Positions 38,609 to 45,309 of a DNA stretch of 64,000 nucleotides are shown here, piece by piece. The notes beneath the pieces are model-generated. The model ran no database searches. It had not been told where the DNA came from and saw only the letters and a list, made by a program, of their open reading frames with translations. The stretch is from Streptomyces sp. DG2A-72 (GTDB taxonomy: Bacteria; Actinomycetota; Actinomycetes; Streptomycetales; Streptomycetaceae): contig NZ_JASTLC010000002.1 in NCBI RefSeq assembly GCF_030499575.1, positions 1 through 64,000 of the forward strand, given 5' to 3'. Every line of letters begins with the position of its first letter. The first letter of the stretch is position 1. The position numbers and the translations under genes are program-made.

Positions 38609-39388
38609 ATGACAGACGGAGAGCCGCGCCGAGCGACGTTTCGCGCAGTCGCCGACGAGGTGCGCGCACGCATCAACGGGGGGACCTATCCCCCTGGCTC
38701 CAAGCTCCCCACCGAGGAGGAGCTCGCCGACCAGATCGGCACCAATCGGGGGACTGCCGCACAGGCTTTGCGCCTGCTCTTCTCCGAGGGACTGATCACC
38801 AAGGGCCGCCGGGGCAGTTTCGTGCACCGGATCGTCAAGAAGATCGTTCGCGATTCGACGTCGCGCTACGTCCGGGCACGGCGGGAGGAAGGGCAGGCGC
38901 GGGGCGCGTTCGAGGCCGAGATCCGCGGCCTCGGCATGACCCCGTCGTCCGTCACCGCCACGCACCACGTGCAGCCGCCGGCATGGGTGGCGGACGTCCT
39001 CGGGGTCGACGTGAACAGCGTGTCGACCCTGGCCCGGGTGCGGCGGATGCTCGCCGACGACGTCCCGGTACAGCTCGCGACGTCGTACCTCCCGCTAGAG
39101 ATCGCCGGGGGGACGAGGCTCGAAGAGATCGACACCGGGCCGGGCGGGTCGAAGTCTCGGCTTGCCGAGCTCGGCCACGCGCAGGCCCACATCACGGAAG
39201 ACATCGAGGTACGCAGGCCGACGCCCGAGGAGGTCGAGGCCCTCGACATGGCGGAGGATCAGCGCGTTTTCGAGATCGCCCACATCGGGCGCACCGAGGA
39301 CGGCCGCGCGGTCGAGGTCACGATTCACGTACTGCCCTCGCACCTGTGGCGCCTGTCGTACTCCTGGCCACTCGGCCCCACTCACTGA
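38609..39388 (+). CDS. GntR-family regulator (KorSA-like)
   Basis: A 259-residue protein from ATG 38609. Residues 8-75 hold the GntR winged helix (FRAVADEVRARINGGTYPPGSKLPTEEELADQIGTNRGTAAQALRLLFSEGLITKGRRGSFV). Residues 100-258 are a UTRA effector domain. In pSAM2-type plasmids, GntR-type KorSA proteins repress transfer genes and themselves. The divergent layout and the nearby perfect palindrome fit that role here. The UTRA domain is duplicated as a separate gene immediately downstream. Confidence 0.85.
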   Translation: MTDGEPRRATFRAVADEVRARINGGTYPPGSKLPTEEELADQIGTNRGTAAQALRLLFSEGLITKGRRGSFVHRIVKKIVRDSTSRYVRARREEGQARGAFEAEIRGLGMTPSSVTATHHVQPPAWVADVLGVDVNSVSTLARVRRMLADDVPVQLATSYLPLEIAGGTRLEEIDTGPGGSKSRLAELGHAQAHITEDIEVRRPTPEEVEALDMAEDQRVFEIAHIGRTEDGRAVEVTIHVLPSHLWRLSYSWPLGPTH

Positions 39389-39419
39389 TCACACCCACAC
39401 GGAAGGGACTCCACCGAAC

Positions 39420-39980
39420 ATGGCACAGAACACGATCGGCTCGAACGGCAGCATCACCCGCGATGCCCGGAGCCGGTACCGCACCGATCTGCGCGAGGCC
39501 AACGGCGCACACGGCGCGTTCGAGAGCGAGACCCGCCGCGGCGGGGGAACGCCGCGGGCTGAGGTGACCGTGAGCCGCACGGAGGCCCCGGCCGACGTCG
39601 CCGAGCTCCTCGGCACCGAGGGGCCGGTCGTCGTCCGCGCCCGCCGCATGTTCGACGGTGAGCGCCTGGTCCAGCTCGCCGACACGTGGATTCCGGTCGA
39701 CGTCGCCACCGCGGCCGGTATCGAGCAGGTCGACACGGGGGCGGGCGGGATCATCTCCCGCATGCGCGAGGCCGGGTTCGACCAGGGCGCCGAGGCCGTC
39801 GAGGACGTCGACCAGCGGCCCGCGACGGCGGACCAGGCCGAGGCCCTCGGCGTCGAGGAGGGCGAGCTCCTCCTCACCGTGACGCACGTCGGCCGGACTA
39901 CCGAGGGCCGGGTCGTCGAGGTCACCCGGCATACCCTCGGCCGCGGCTGGACGCTGCGGTACGCCGCGCCGCTCAACTGA
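39420..39980 (+). CDS. UTRA-domain-only protein, paralogue of the GntR regulator
   Basis: A 186-residue protein from ATG 39420 with GGAAGGGAC upstream. It aligns along its whole length with the C-terminal part of the adjacent GntR protein (SRYRTDLREANGAHGAFESETR against SRYVRARREEGQARGAFEAEIR) but has no winged-helix domain. It may act as an effector sensor or heterodimer partner that titrates the regulator. The gene starts 31 bp after the regulator and ends in a terminator, so the two are co-transcribed. Confidence 0.8.
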   Translation: MAQNTIGSNGSITRDARSRYRTDLREANGAHGAFESETRRGGGTPRAEVTVSRTEAPADVAELLGTEGPVVVRARRMFDGERLVQLADTWIPVDVATAAGIEQVDTGAGGIISRMREAGFDQGAEAVEDVDQRPATADQAEALGVEEGELLLTVTHVGRTTEGRVVEVTRHTLGRGWTLRYAAPLN

Positions 39981-39997
39981 CGAACCCCAGAATGCAG

Positions 39998-40025
39998 AGC
40001 GCCCGCCCCTTCCGGGGCGGGCGCT
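39998..40025. terminator. bidirectional terminator
   Basis: AGCGCCCGCCCC at 39998-40009 pairs perfectly with 40014-40025 around TTCC, followed by CGTTCTTTCT. It separates the UTRA gene from the convergent gene ending at 40054. Confidence 0.85.
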
Positions 40026-40053
40026 CGTTCTTTCTCCCACTGCGGTGCCGGCG

Positions 40054-40656
40054 CTAGTCCGCATCACCCGGTGCATCCTTGGCGAACTTCTCGTGTGCGC
40101 TCTGCTTGCTCATCCCGAGCGGACCGGCGATCTCCTCCCAGGAGAAGCCCCCCGCTCGGGCCACACGTACGGCGTCCCTCTGCCACGACTCGATGTCCCG
40201 CTGCAATGTGGCCGACGCGTGGGCGGCGAGAAGAGGGCGGGCAGGCTCGCGCTCCGGGAGGTCTCGGCCGTTCAACTGGTCGAACACTTCGGCAAGATCG
40301 TCAAGGAGCCGCCGAAGGCGTCGCGTCGGCTCGCGGGACATGCTGATCTCGCAGTGGCGTTCCCACTCTTGCCTGAGCTGCGTGTCGCACGAGTCGGGAT
40401 CGGTGAAGTCTGCCGGGCGACGGGCCCCCTTCCACCCGCAGTAGCAGACAACCCGCAGGCCCTGAGCCTTCCGTCGCCCCTCCTTGCCGTCGTACTTGAA
40501 TGACCATGCCCAGCTCAGGCCCCGCTTTTCGCTCTCCTCGTTGTCCTCCCACACGTCTTTGGCCCCGTCTTCTCCGTCCGACAGGACGGCCACGACGTGC
40601 CCCTCGTGGTTGTCGTCTTCGCTTGCGTTGTCGCCTTCCGCGTACAGCCAGCCCAT
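40054..40656 (-). CDS. hypothetical protein with C-terminal helix-turn-helix
   Basis: About 200 residues from ATG 40656, six bases after GAGGAG; the frame extends to 40716 through the operator region. Residues 1-110 are mixed with a VCYCGWKGARRPADF knuckle. The C-terminus (RDAVRVARAGGFSWEEIAGPLGMSKQSAHEKFAKD) is a clear helix-turn-helix of the sigma-region-4-like type common in Streptomyces. Two overlapping palindromes just upstream (40686-40735) suggest strict regulation. It is monocistronic. Confidence 0.72.
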   Translation of the reverse strand: MGWLYAEGDNASEDDNHEGHVVAVLSDGEDGAKDVWEDNEESEKRGLSWAWSFKYDGKEGRRKAQGLRVVCYCGWKGARRPADFTDPDSCDTQLRQEWERHCEISMSREPTRRLRRLLDDLAEVFDQLNGRDLPEREPARPLLAAHASATLQRDIESWQRDAVRVARAGGFSWEEIAGPLGMSKQSAHEKFAKDAPGDAD

Positions 40657-40685
40657 GAGGCGCTCCTCGACTCGATCACGGCGCA

Positions 40686-40735
40686 ATATCGTCAGGAATG
40701 CCTGACGATATCGCAACCGTCAGGAGCTCCTGACG
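40686..40735. promoter_or_regulatory. two adjacent operator palindromes sharing CGTCAGGA
   Basis: ATATCGTCAGG (40686-40696) pairs with CCTGACGATAT (40701-40711), and CGTCAGGAGCTCCTGACG (40718-40735) is a perfect 18-bp palindrome. The four CGTCAGG half-sites lie just upstream of the gene at 40656, as expected for cooperative binding of a dimeric repressor. Confidence 0.8.
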
Positions 40736-40753
40736 ACTTTCAGGGAATGAGTG

Positions 40754-40784
40754 GGGCCCGCGCCGTCTACGCCGGCACGGGCCC
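40754..40784 (-). terminator. terminator-like hairpin
   Basis: GGGCCCGCGCCG pairs imperfectly with GCCGGCACGGGCCC around 40766-40770. It lies 15 bp downstream of the stop of the gene at 40799. Confidence 0.55.
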
Positions 40785-40798
40785 AGAGTTGCCGTGTG

Positions 40799-41182
40799 TC
40801 AGTCGTCGTCGGGGGCGCTGCCGACCCACGCGACGGGCTGTCCTTCGGCCGTGATCCCCCAGTGCAGTTCGACCGACTCATGTCCTGCGGCCAACACACA
40901 GATGCGCCCCCACCGGCCATGTTTGCCGTGACAGGTGCGGGTGAGAGCGTCGATGTTGCCCTCGCGTACCGCGCGGTCGTACTGGTCTTGCAAGGGTTGG
41001 AGACGGGGACGCAGTTCCAGCCCGAGGCGGGTCTCCTCCTGCCGGACCTCCTCCCCCAGGCGCCGGACTTCCGGGTCGGACATGATGGCCGTGATGGCAG
41101 TCTCGGCCTCCCACCATGCGCGCCATCGGGCGTTGCGCTGGACGGCCGCCGCGACGCGGGCCTCGGTCGAGCTCTCCCCCAC
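40799..41182 (-). CDS. hypothetical protein
   Basis: A 127-residue protein from a GTG at 41182. The N-terminal two thirds are helical and charged (WRAWWEAETAITAIMSDPEVRRLGEEVRQEETRLGLELRPRLQPLQDQYDRAV). The C-terminal part is beta-rich with RTCHGKHGRWGRICVLAAGHESVELHWG. No known domain. It is the last gene of the unit starting at 43134. Confidence 0.64.
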   Translation of the reverse strand: MGESSTEARVAAAVQRNARWRAWWEAETAITAIMSDPEVRRLGEEVRQEETRLGLELRPRLQPLQDQYDRAVREGNIDALTRTCHGKHGRWGRICVLAAGHESVELHWGITAEGQPVAWVGSAPDDD

Positions 41183-41200
41183 AGGCTTGTTCTCCTCGGA

Positions 41201-41476
41201 TCAGGGGCCGGACACGATGGCCACGATCAGCACCTCGCGCCGGGTCTCGTCGACCCGGTACAGGACGCTGGTCCAGGCGAGGCGGCCCGCGACGGTAAGC
41301 AGCGCGGTGTAGAGGCCGCCGACGCGGTCCGGGTACAACTCGCCCCGGGTGTAGGGGTCTTGGGCGAGTTCCTTCTCGAACGCGAGGACGGCGGCCCGCT
41401 CCTCGGTGGTGGCCGTGGCGAGCCCGGCGCGGCCGGTCTCGCTGTAGACGACGGACCACATCGCGCCTTGGGTCAC
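41201..41476 (-). CDS. RelE/ParE-like toxin candidate
   Basis: A 91-residue protein from a GTG overlapping the upstream stop (GTGA). The order of elements (MWSVVYSETGRAGL, helix EERAAVLAFEKELAQDP, GGLYTALLTVAGRLAWTSVLYRVDETRREVLIVAIV) fits the compact alpha/beta fold of RelE/ParE toxins. Its partner upstream is a DUF6247-like protein, a frequent neighbour of such genes in actinomycetes. The active-site residues of mRNA interferases cannot be assigned from this sequence, so the toxin call is tentative. Confidence 0.62.
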   Translation of the reverse strand: MTQGAMWSVVYSETGRAGLATATTEERAAVLAFEKELAQDPYTRGELYPDRVGGLYTALLTVAGRLAWTSVLYRVDETRREVLIVAIVSGP

Positions 41477-41784
41477 CGGCCCGCCTCCCGGCCGCCGAGG
41501 ATCTCCTCGGACGTGTAGCGCGGGGCGGTGGGGTCGGCGCTCGCGGCGACAGCGGCGAGGATCGCCGGATTCGTACGCATGACAAGGCGGTGCCGCCACA
41601 CGCGAATGAGGGTCACGAACTCCTCGGTGCTGCTGAGTTCGAGCTCGCCGAGCTGCTGCTCGAACTCCTCACGGTCCGCGGGTGAGGCCGCGGACAGTGC
41701 GGCTCGTAGCTGCGTGAGGGTGCGCGGGCCGCTGTGTTCGTCTGTGCGGTACGGGTCGGGCCTCTCGGCCGGGGCTGCGGTCAC
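41473..41784 (-). CDS. DUF6247-like antitoxin candidate
   Basis: A 103-residue protein from a GTG at 41784 (GTGA overlap). The segment RTLTQLRAALSAASPADREEFEQQLGELELSSTEEFVTLIRVWRHRLVMRTNPAILAAVAA matches the DUF6247 pattern I know from actinomycete RelE-linked genes. All-helical and soluble. Tight coupling with the RelE-like gene downstream supports a toxin-antitoxin pair, although no DNA-binding motif is apparent. Confidence 0.65.
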   Translation of the reverse strand: MTAAPAERPDPYRTDEHSGPRTLTQLRAALSAASPADREEFEQQLGELELSSTEEFVTLIRVWRHRLVMRTNPAILAAVAASADPTAPRYTSEEILGGREAGR

Positions 41785-42617
41785 GTCCGGGGGCTCCTCT
41801 CGGGTACGGGGTGGTCGGCTTTGGTGAGGGCGAGACGACGGCGGCCTTCGAGTTCAGCGGCGGCCTGCCGAGGGATGACGAGGACACCGTCGAGGAGCTC
41901 GCGCGCCTTGGCGTGGGCGGCGCGGCGTTCGTGTTCGCTGCCGCGCTGGTCGAGGGCCTTCTCGAAGAGGGCGCGCGCCCTACCGATGGCGGTCCGCTCG
42001 CGCTCCGGCAAGTGGCGGGTGCCGGTTTTACGGGCGTGTTCGTCGGCCGCACGCCATGCGGTCTTGAGTTCGCTCACGGCCTGGCGGTAGGCGTCGAGGT
42101 CGTCGCCCCGGCTGGCATGGTCGGCGGCGTCCATGGCGTGCAGGAAGGCCGCGGTTTGCGTGACTTGGACGTCGTCGAGGGCGGGCCGGTCGAGCACGGC
42201 GAGGATGTCGCAGACGTAGGCCGCGTACGCGTCGCGCACTTCGTTGTGATCGGCCTCGATAGCCCCGCGGCGGTCGGCCCGGTGCCGGCGGCGCTGGAAG
42301 AGCCTCGCCGCGTAGGCCGCAACAGCGGCGGACGCGATGACCCCGAGCGCGGGCCAGAGGAGCCAAGTCGGGAAGCTCAGCCCGTCGGCTTCACCGTCAC
42401 CGCCGGGAGTTGCGGGGGGCGGGGTGTTCGTCTCGCCGAGGAGTTCGCGGGACACGAAGTCGTTGAAGTTCCCGGAGACGACGGCGTATCCGACTCCGGC
42501 GCAGATGAAGGCTGTCACGACCTTCGCGGGCTGCTGCTTGTAGAAGCCGTTCAGCAACAGGACGGCCGCAGCCAGGAAGACGAGATTCCCGGCGATCGTG
42601 TCGAACCACTGAATCAC
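41781..42617 (-). CDS. membrane protein with cytoplasmic helical domain
   Basis: A 278-residue protein from a GTG at 42617 (GTGA overlap). Three membrane helices lie in the first 105 residues (IAGNLVFLAAAVLLLNGFY, VVTAFICAGVGYAVVSG and FPTWLLWPALGVIASAAVAAYAARLF). A charged, helical cytoplasmic domain of 170 residues follows. The N-terminus resembles the short membrane proteins at the start of type IV-like transfer modules. It is in an operon with the transfer-spread genes. Exact role unknown. Confidence 0.66.
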   Translation of the reverse strand: MIQWFDTIAGNLVFLAAAVLLLNGFYKQQPAKVVTAFICAGVGYAVVSGNFNDFVSRELLGETNTPPPATPGGDGEADGLSFPTWLLWPALGVIASAAVAAYAARLFQRRRHRADRRGAIEADHNEVRDAYAAYVCDILAVLDRPALDDVQVTQTAAFLHAMDAADHASRGDDLDAYRQAVSELKTAWRAADEHARKTGTRHLPERERTAIGRARALFEKALDQRGSEHERRAAHAKARELLDGVLVIPRQAAAELEGRRRLALTKADHPVPERSPRT

Positions 42618-42817
42618 CGCGTGGCCTCCGGATCGGGCCGCCCCACGATGAACCAGACGCGTTCCCGGCCGAGTTCGTCGGTGTCCTCGACCTCGGTATA
42701 CGGGGTGCCGTTGACCTCGAACAGGTTTCGCGCGACGGCGACGGCCGACGTCTTGCCGCGTCCCAGCTCACCGAATACCGGTCCGTCCCCGCCGGCACGG
42801 CCGCGCCCGCTGTCCAC
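42614..42817 (-). CDS. 67-residue protein with P-loop-like motif
   Basis: It uses a GTG at 42817 that shares a base with the upstream TAG (TAGTG) and ends in a GTGA overlap, so translation is well supported. Residues 17-24 read GELGRGKT, which satisfies the GxxGxGK(S/T) nucleotide-binding pattern, yet the protein is far too short for an ATPase. The rest (VAVARNLFEVNGTPYTEVEDTDELGRERVWFIVGRP) is alpha/beta. It could be a small DNA-binding or excisionase-like protein; the motif may be coincidental. Confidence 0.6.
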   Translation of the reverse strand: MDSGRGRAGGDGPVFGELGRGKTSAVAVARNLFEVNGTPYTEVEDTDELGRERVWFIVGRPDPEATR

Positions 42818-43134
42818 TAGGCCGCCCTCGCGGTCTTCCTGCCCCTGGGCGTCGCCGCCTTCGCGGCCTTGCGCTCCTCGGCGGCCCGGTCGAGCCAACC
42901 GGGGTGGTCCTTCTCGATGAGGTCGCGGAGGTACTGAGAGGCGATGTCGGCCTCTCGGGCTACGGCGCTGAGGTGGCCGTACTTGGTGGACGCCATGGCG
43001 TCCTTGACCGCTCGTTCGAGGAGGGCGGCTTTTGCTTTCCTCGCCGCGTCCTCGGCCGCCTCGGACGCCTGCCTCAGCTCCGCGAGCGTCCTCTCTTCGG
43101 TGCTGGCGTCGGTGTCGGTGTCTTTGGTAGTCAT
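42817..43134 (-). CDS. small helical protein, first gene of the operon
   Basis: About 105 residues from ATG 43134. A charged helix (TEERTLAELRQASEAAEDAARKAKAALLERAVKDAMAS) is followed by KYGHLSAVAREADIASQYLRDLIEKDHPGWL, which resembles a helix-turn-helix, and a basic tail. Promoter element 2 (43157-43196) lies immediately upstream. It is likely a regulator or nucleic-acid-binding protein. Confidence 0.68.
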   Translation of the reverse strand: MTTKDTDTDASTEERTLAELRQASEAAEDAARKAKAALLERAVKDAMASTKYGHLSAVAREADIASQYLRDLIEKDHPGWLDRAAEERKAAKAATPRGRKTARAA

Positions 43135-43156
43135 GCCCCGAGGATGACACGAACGC

Positions 43157-43196
43157 AGGTGCACTACAAGCGAGACTTGTAGTTGTGCTGCAACCG
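43157..43196. promoter_or_regulatory. AGTTTCAGC/AACTTGTAGTT promoter element 2
   Basis: On the minus strand it reads GGTTGCAGCACAACTACAAG, then CTTGTAGTGCACC and, 14 bases on, GTGTCAT. It stands between the divergent genes at 43134 and 43285 and matches the elements at 31617, 47777 and 55758. Confidence 0.7.
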
Positions 43197-43284
43197 TGCA
43201 AGAGTGTGCGGTGATCGGCGCGGAACCGAGCGGACCGGTCTAGCAGTCGTTATGAGTCCAGCTCACAAACGGTGAGGTCAAAGC

Positions 43285-43593
43285 ATGGGGAAGTTGGGGA
43301 ACGCGGCCAGCACGAGCGAGGCCACGCTCAGGATTACCGTCGCCGCTCTGATGAAGGCGTGCGGCGAGAATCAGACCAAGCTCGCCCGGGGATTGCGCAT
43401 CACTCAGGGGCAGGTCAGCCGGAAGCAGAACGGCAAGGCGGTGTGGTCGATGGGGGACATCGACAAGCTGTCGGCGCACTACGGCGTCCCGGTCCCCGAC
43501 CTTCTTTGCGGCCCGTCGCACGCCGTGAGCAAGCTCTCGCCTCGCCGGTTGGCGGACATGATCGGCGGTTCGCAGGAGGTCATCACGGTTTAG
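43285..43593 (+). CDS. small XRE-family regulator
   Basis: A 102-residue protein from ATG 43285. The helix-turn-helix is at residues 15-65 (RITVAALMKACGENQTKLARGLRITQGQVSRKQNGKAVWSMGDIDKLSAHYGV). It has no effector domain. Divergent from the 43134 gene and directly upstream of the terminal-protein locus, it may control copy number or telomere-replication genes. Confidence 0.8.
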   Translation: MGKLGNAASTSEATLRITVAALMKACGENQTKLARGLRITQGQVSRKQNGKAVWSMGDIDKLSAHYGVPVPDLLCGPSHAVSKLSPRRLADMIGGSQEVITV

Positions 43594-43790
43594 CCGGTGA
43601 TCACAGACCGTGCGCCAATCCCCCTGCGAATTACCCATTGAATTGCAAAAGCCCCGCCGGGGATCTACCGGGAGTTACCAGCTCCCGCCCGTCGAGGCTC
43701 TCGCGCCGACCCTGCTCTAGGTCTAGTGCGGAGTGTACCCAGCCCCCCGGGGACCCCACACCGCAGTGGCCAGAAAGGCCGAATGTAATC

Positions 43791-44741
43791 GTGGCACCAC
43801 ACCGGGCTATCAGCCCTGATGAATGCGATCCCTGCATCAGAATTTTCGGGGCTCTCGGAGATCACCAATTGGCCGACCCTGAGACATGGCTCACAACGGT
43901 AGAGCTCGGGAAAGTGGTCGGCCTGAAGAAGAGGGCGACTCAGTACCACCTTGCCCACCTGTACGAACACGGCCGTATCGACGAGGACCAGCGCACTCCC
44001 CTGACGGGCGGGATCGGTCAGCCGCTCTTGCCGGGTGCGCAGGAGTGGGCCCGTAACGTCATCGCCCCCGACCCCACGTGCGCAAAGTGCCTGATCGCTC
44101 TTGCCGGTATCGGGTGGGAAGGGCAGGTCAGCCAAGAGGAGTTGGCCAAGCTCGCGGGGGTCAGCCTGCGGACGATCGAGCGTCACCGGCCGCACCTGGT
44201 GGCCGCGGACCTCGTCACCTTCCGCCCGGTGACCATGCGGGCCTCGGGGACGTCCGGGTACGTCACCGGCCGCCGCCCCGACCGTTTCACCCTGATGTCC
44301 GGGCTCACCGCCGCGCGGCTCGAAGGCGCGGCGTGGGACGAGGCGCCGGCACGTGCTGAGGCCGTGATCAACCGTGTTCGGTGGTTCGTCGGCACGACTC
44401 CCGAGGAGCGGGACAACGGCATCAAGTCGGTGACGTGGTGCCTGCGCAACGGGTGGCCGGAGGAGGCCCTCCTCCGCGCGCTGGACTCGTCGGAGAACCG
44501 GCAGGCGTACCGGCCGGGCGGCTATCTGTCCAAGCTGCTGCGGAAGTTGCCGGTGTCGTACGTCGTCCCGGCGCAGCAGTCGCACCGCGGGGAGTTCCCG
44601 GAGCGGCGGCTCGACTGCCCCGTCTGTGACACGCCGTTCAAGACCCGCTTGCCCGGCAACGTGCTGTGCGGCGGCGCCATCTGCCTTACGCCGGAGAAGG
44701 CCGTGATCCCGCCCAGCTCGACCGTTTACAAGATCGCCTGA
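43791..44741 (+). CDS. helix-turn-helix protein upstream of tpg, candidate replication initiator or regulator
   Basis: A 316-residue protein from a GTG at 43791 with AAAGG upstream at a rather long spacing. Two winged-helix-like segments are visible (VVGLKKRATQYHLAHLYEHGRID near 45-65 and VSQEELAKLAGVSLRTIERHRPHLVAADLV near 118-146). The C-terminus has a zinc-knuckle-like CPVCDTPFKTRLPGNVLCGGAIC. It sits 13 bp before tpg, probably in one operon with tpg and the Tap-like gene. This placement suggests a role in plasmid replication, but no replicase motif is visible. Confidence 0.72.
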   Translation: MAPHRAISPDECDPCIRIFGALGDHQLADPETWLTTVELGKVVGLKKRATQYHLAHLYEHGRIDEDQRTPLTGGIGQPLLPGAQEWARNVIAPDPTCAKCLIALAGIGWEGQVSQEELAKLAGVSLRTIERHRPHLVAADLVTFRPVTMRASGTSGYVTGRRPDRFTLMSGLTAARLEGAAWDEAPARAEAVINRVRWFVGTTPEERDNGIKSVTWCLRNGWPEEALLRALDSSENRQAYRPGGYLSKLLRKLPVSYVVPAQQSHRGEFPERRLDCPVCDTPFKTRLPGNVLCGGAICLTPEKAVIPPSSTVYKIA

Positions 44742-44754
44742 GAGGAGCCGGACC

Positions 44755-45300
44755 ATGGGCAAGGTTGTTGATGCACTGCGGGCCCGGATTCAGACTCGGG
44801 ATCTACCGAAGACCCCGAAGGGTCTGTTCAACGCCCTGATGCGGCGGGAGAAGGGGAACACACAGCGGGTGGCCGATCGTCTCGGCATCTCGCGGCGACA
44901 GGTTCAGCGGATCGTCAAGGGTGACCGGGACATCCGCAAGAGCAAGGCGGAGACGCTCGACGCCCTCCGCCGTGAGGTGTCGAAGGACCACCAGCCGCGC
45001 GTCACCGCGAAGGGGATCAAGGACGCCAAGAGCCGCGGCCTGACGATCGAGACACGCGCGAGCTTCGGTTTCCACGCTGCGGCGGGGTCGACGGATGACG
45101 CGCGGATGAGGCGTCTCACCGAGGACGTCCCCGAGGAGCTCCTCGACGACCTGTTCGAGGCCCTGCGCAACGGCGACGAGGAGAAGGCGCAGGAGATCGC
45201 GGGCGAGGCCCTCGCTATGGAGTATTTCCGCGACGGCGGGACCCGGGCGGACGGGCTCGACGTGACGTTCTCCGACATTGATTACATCGACTTCCACTGA
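44755..45300 (+). CDS. tpg: telomere-protecting terminal protein Tpg
   Basis: A 181-residue protein from ATG 44755 after GAGAGGAGCCGG, close to the 184-185 residues usual for the family. The family features are present: MGKVVDALRARI start, REKGNTQRVADRLGISRRQVQRIVKGDRDIRKSKAETLDALRREV (helix-turn-helix), QPRVTAKGIKDAKSRGLTIETRASFGFHAAAGSTDDARMRRLTEDVP and LAMEYFRDGG. Tpg is covalently attached to the 5-prime ends of Streptomyces linear replicons and primes end patching. Its presence is the strongest evidence that the replicon is linear. It is followed 9 bp later by the Tap-like gene. Confidence 0.92.
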   Translation: MGKVVDALRARIQTRDLPKTPKGLFNALMRREKGNTQRVADRLGISRRQVQRIVKGDRDIRKSKAETLDALRREVSKDHQPRVTAKGIKDAKSRGLTIETRASFGFHAAAGSTDDARMRRLTEDVPEELLDDLFEALRNGDEEKAQEIAGEALAMEYFRDGGTRADGLDVTFSDIDYIDFH

Positions 45301-45309
45301 GAGGACGCC

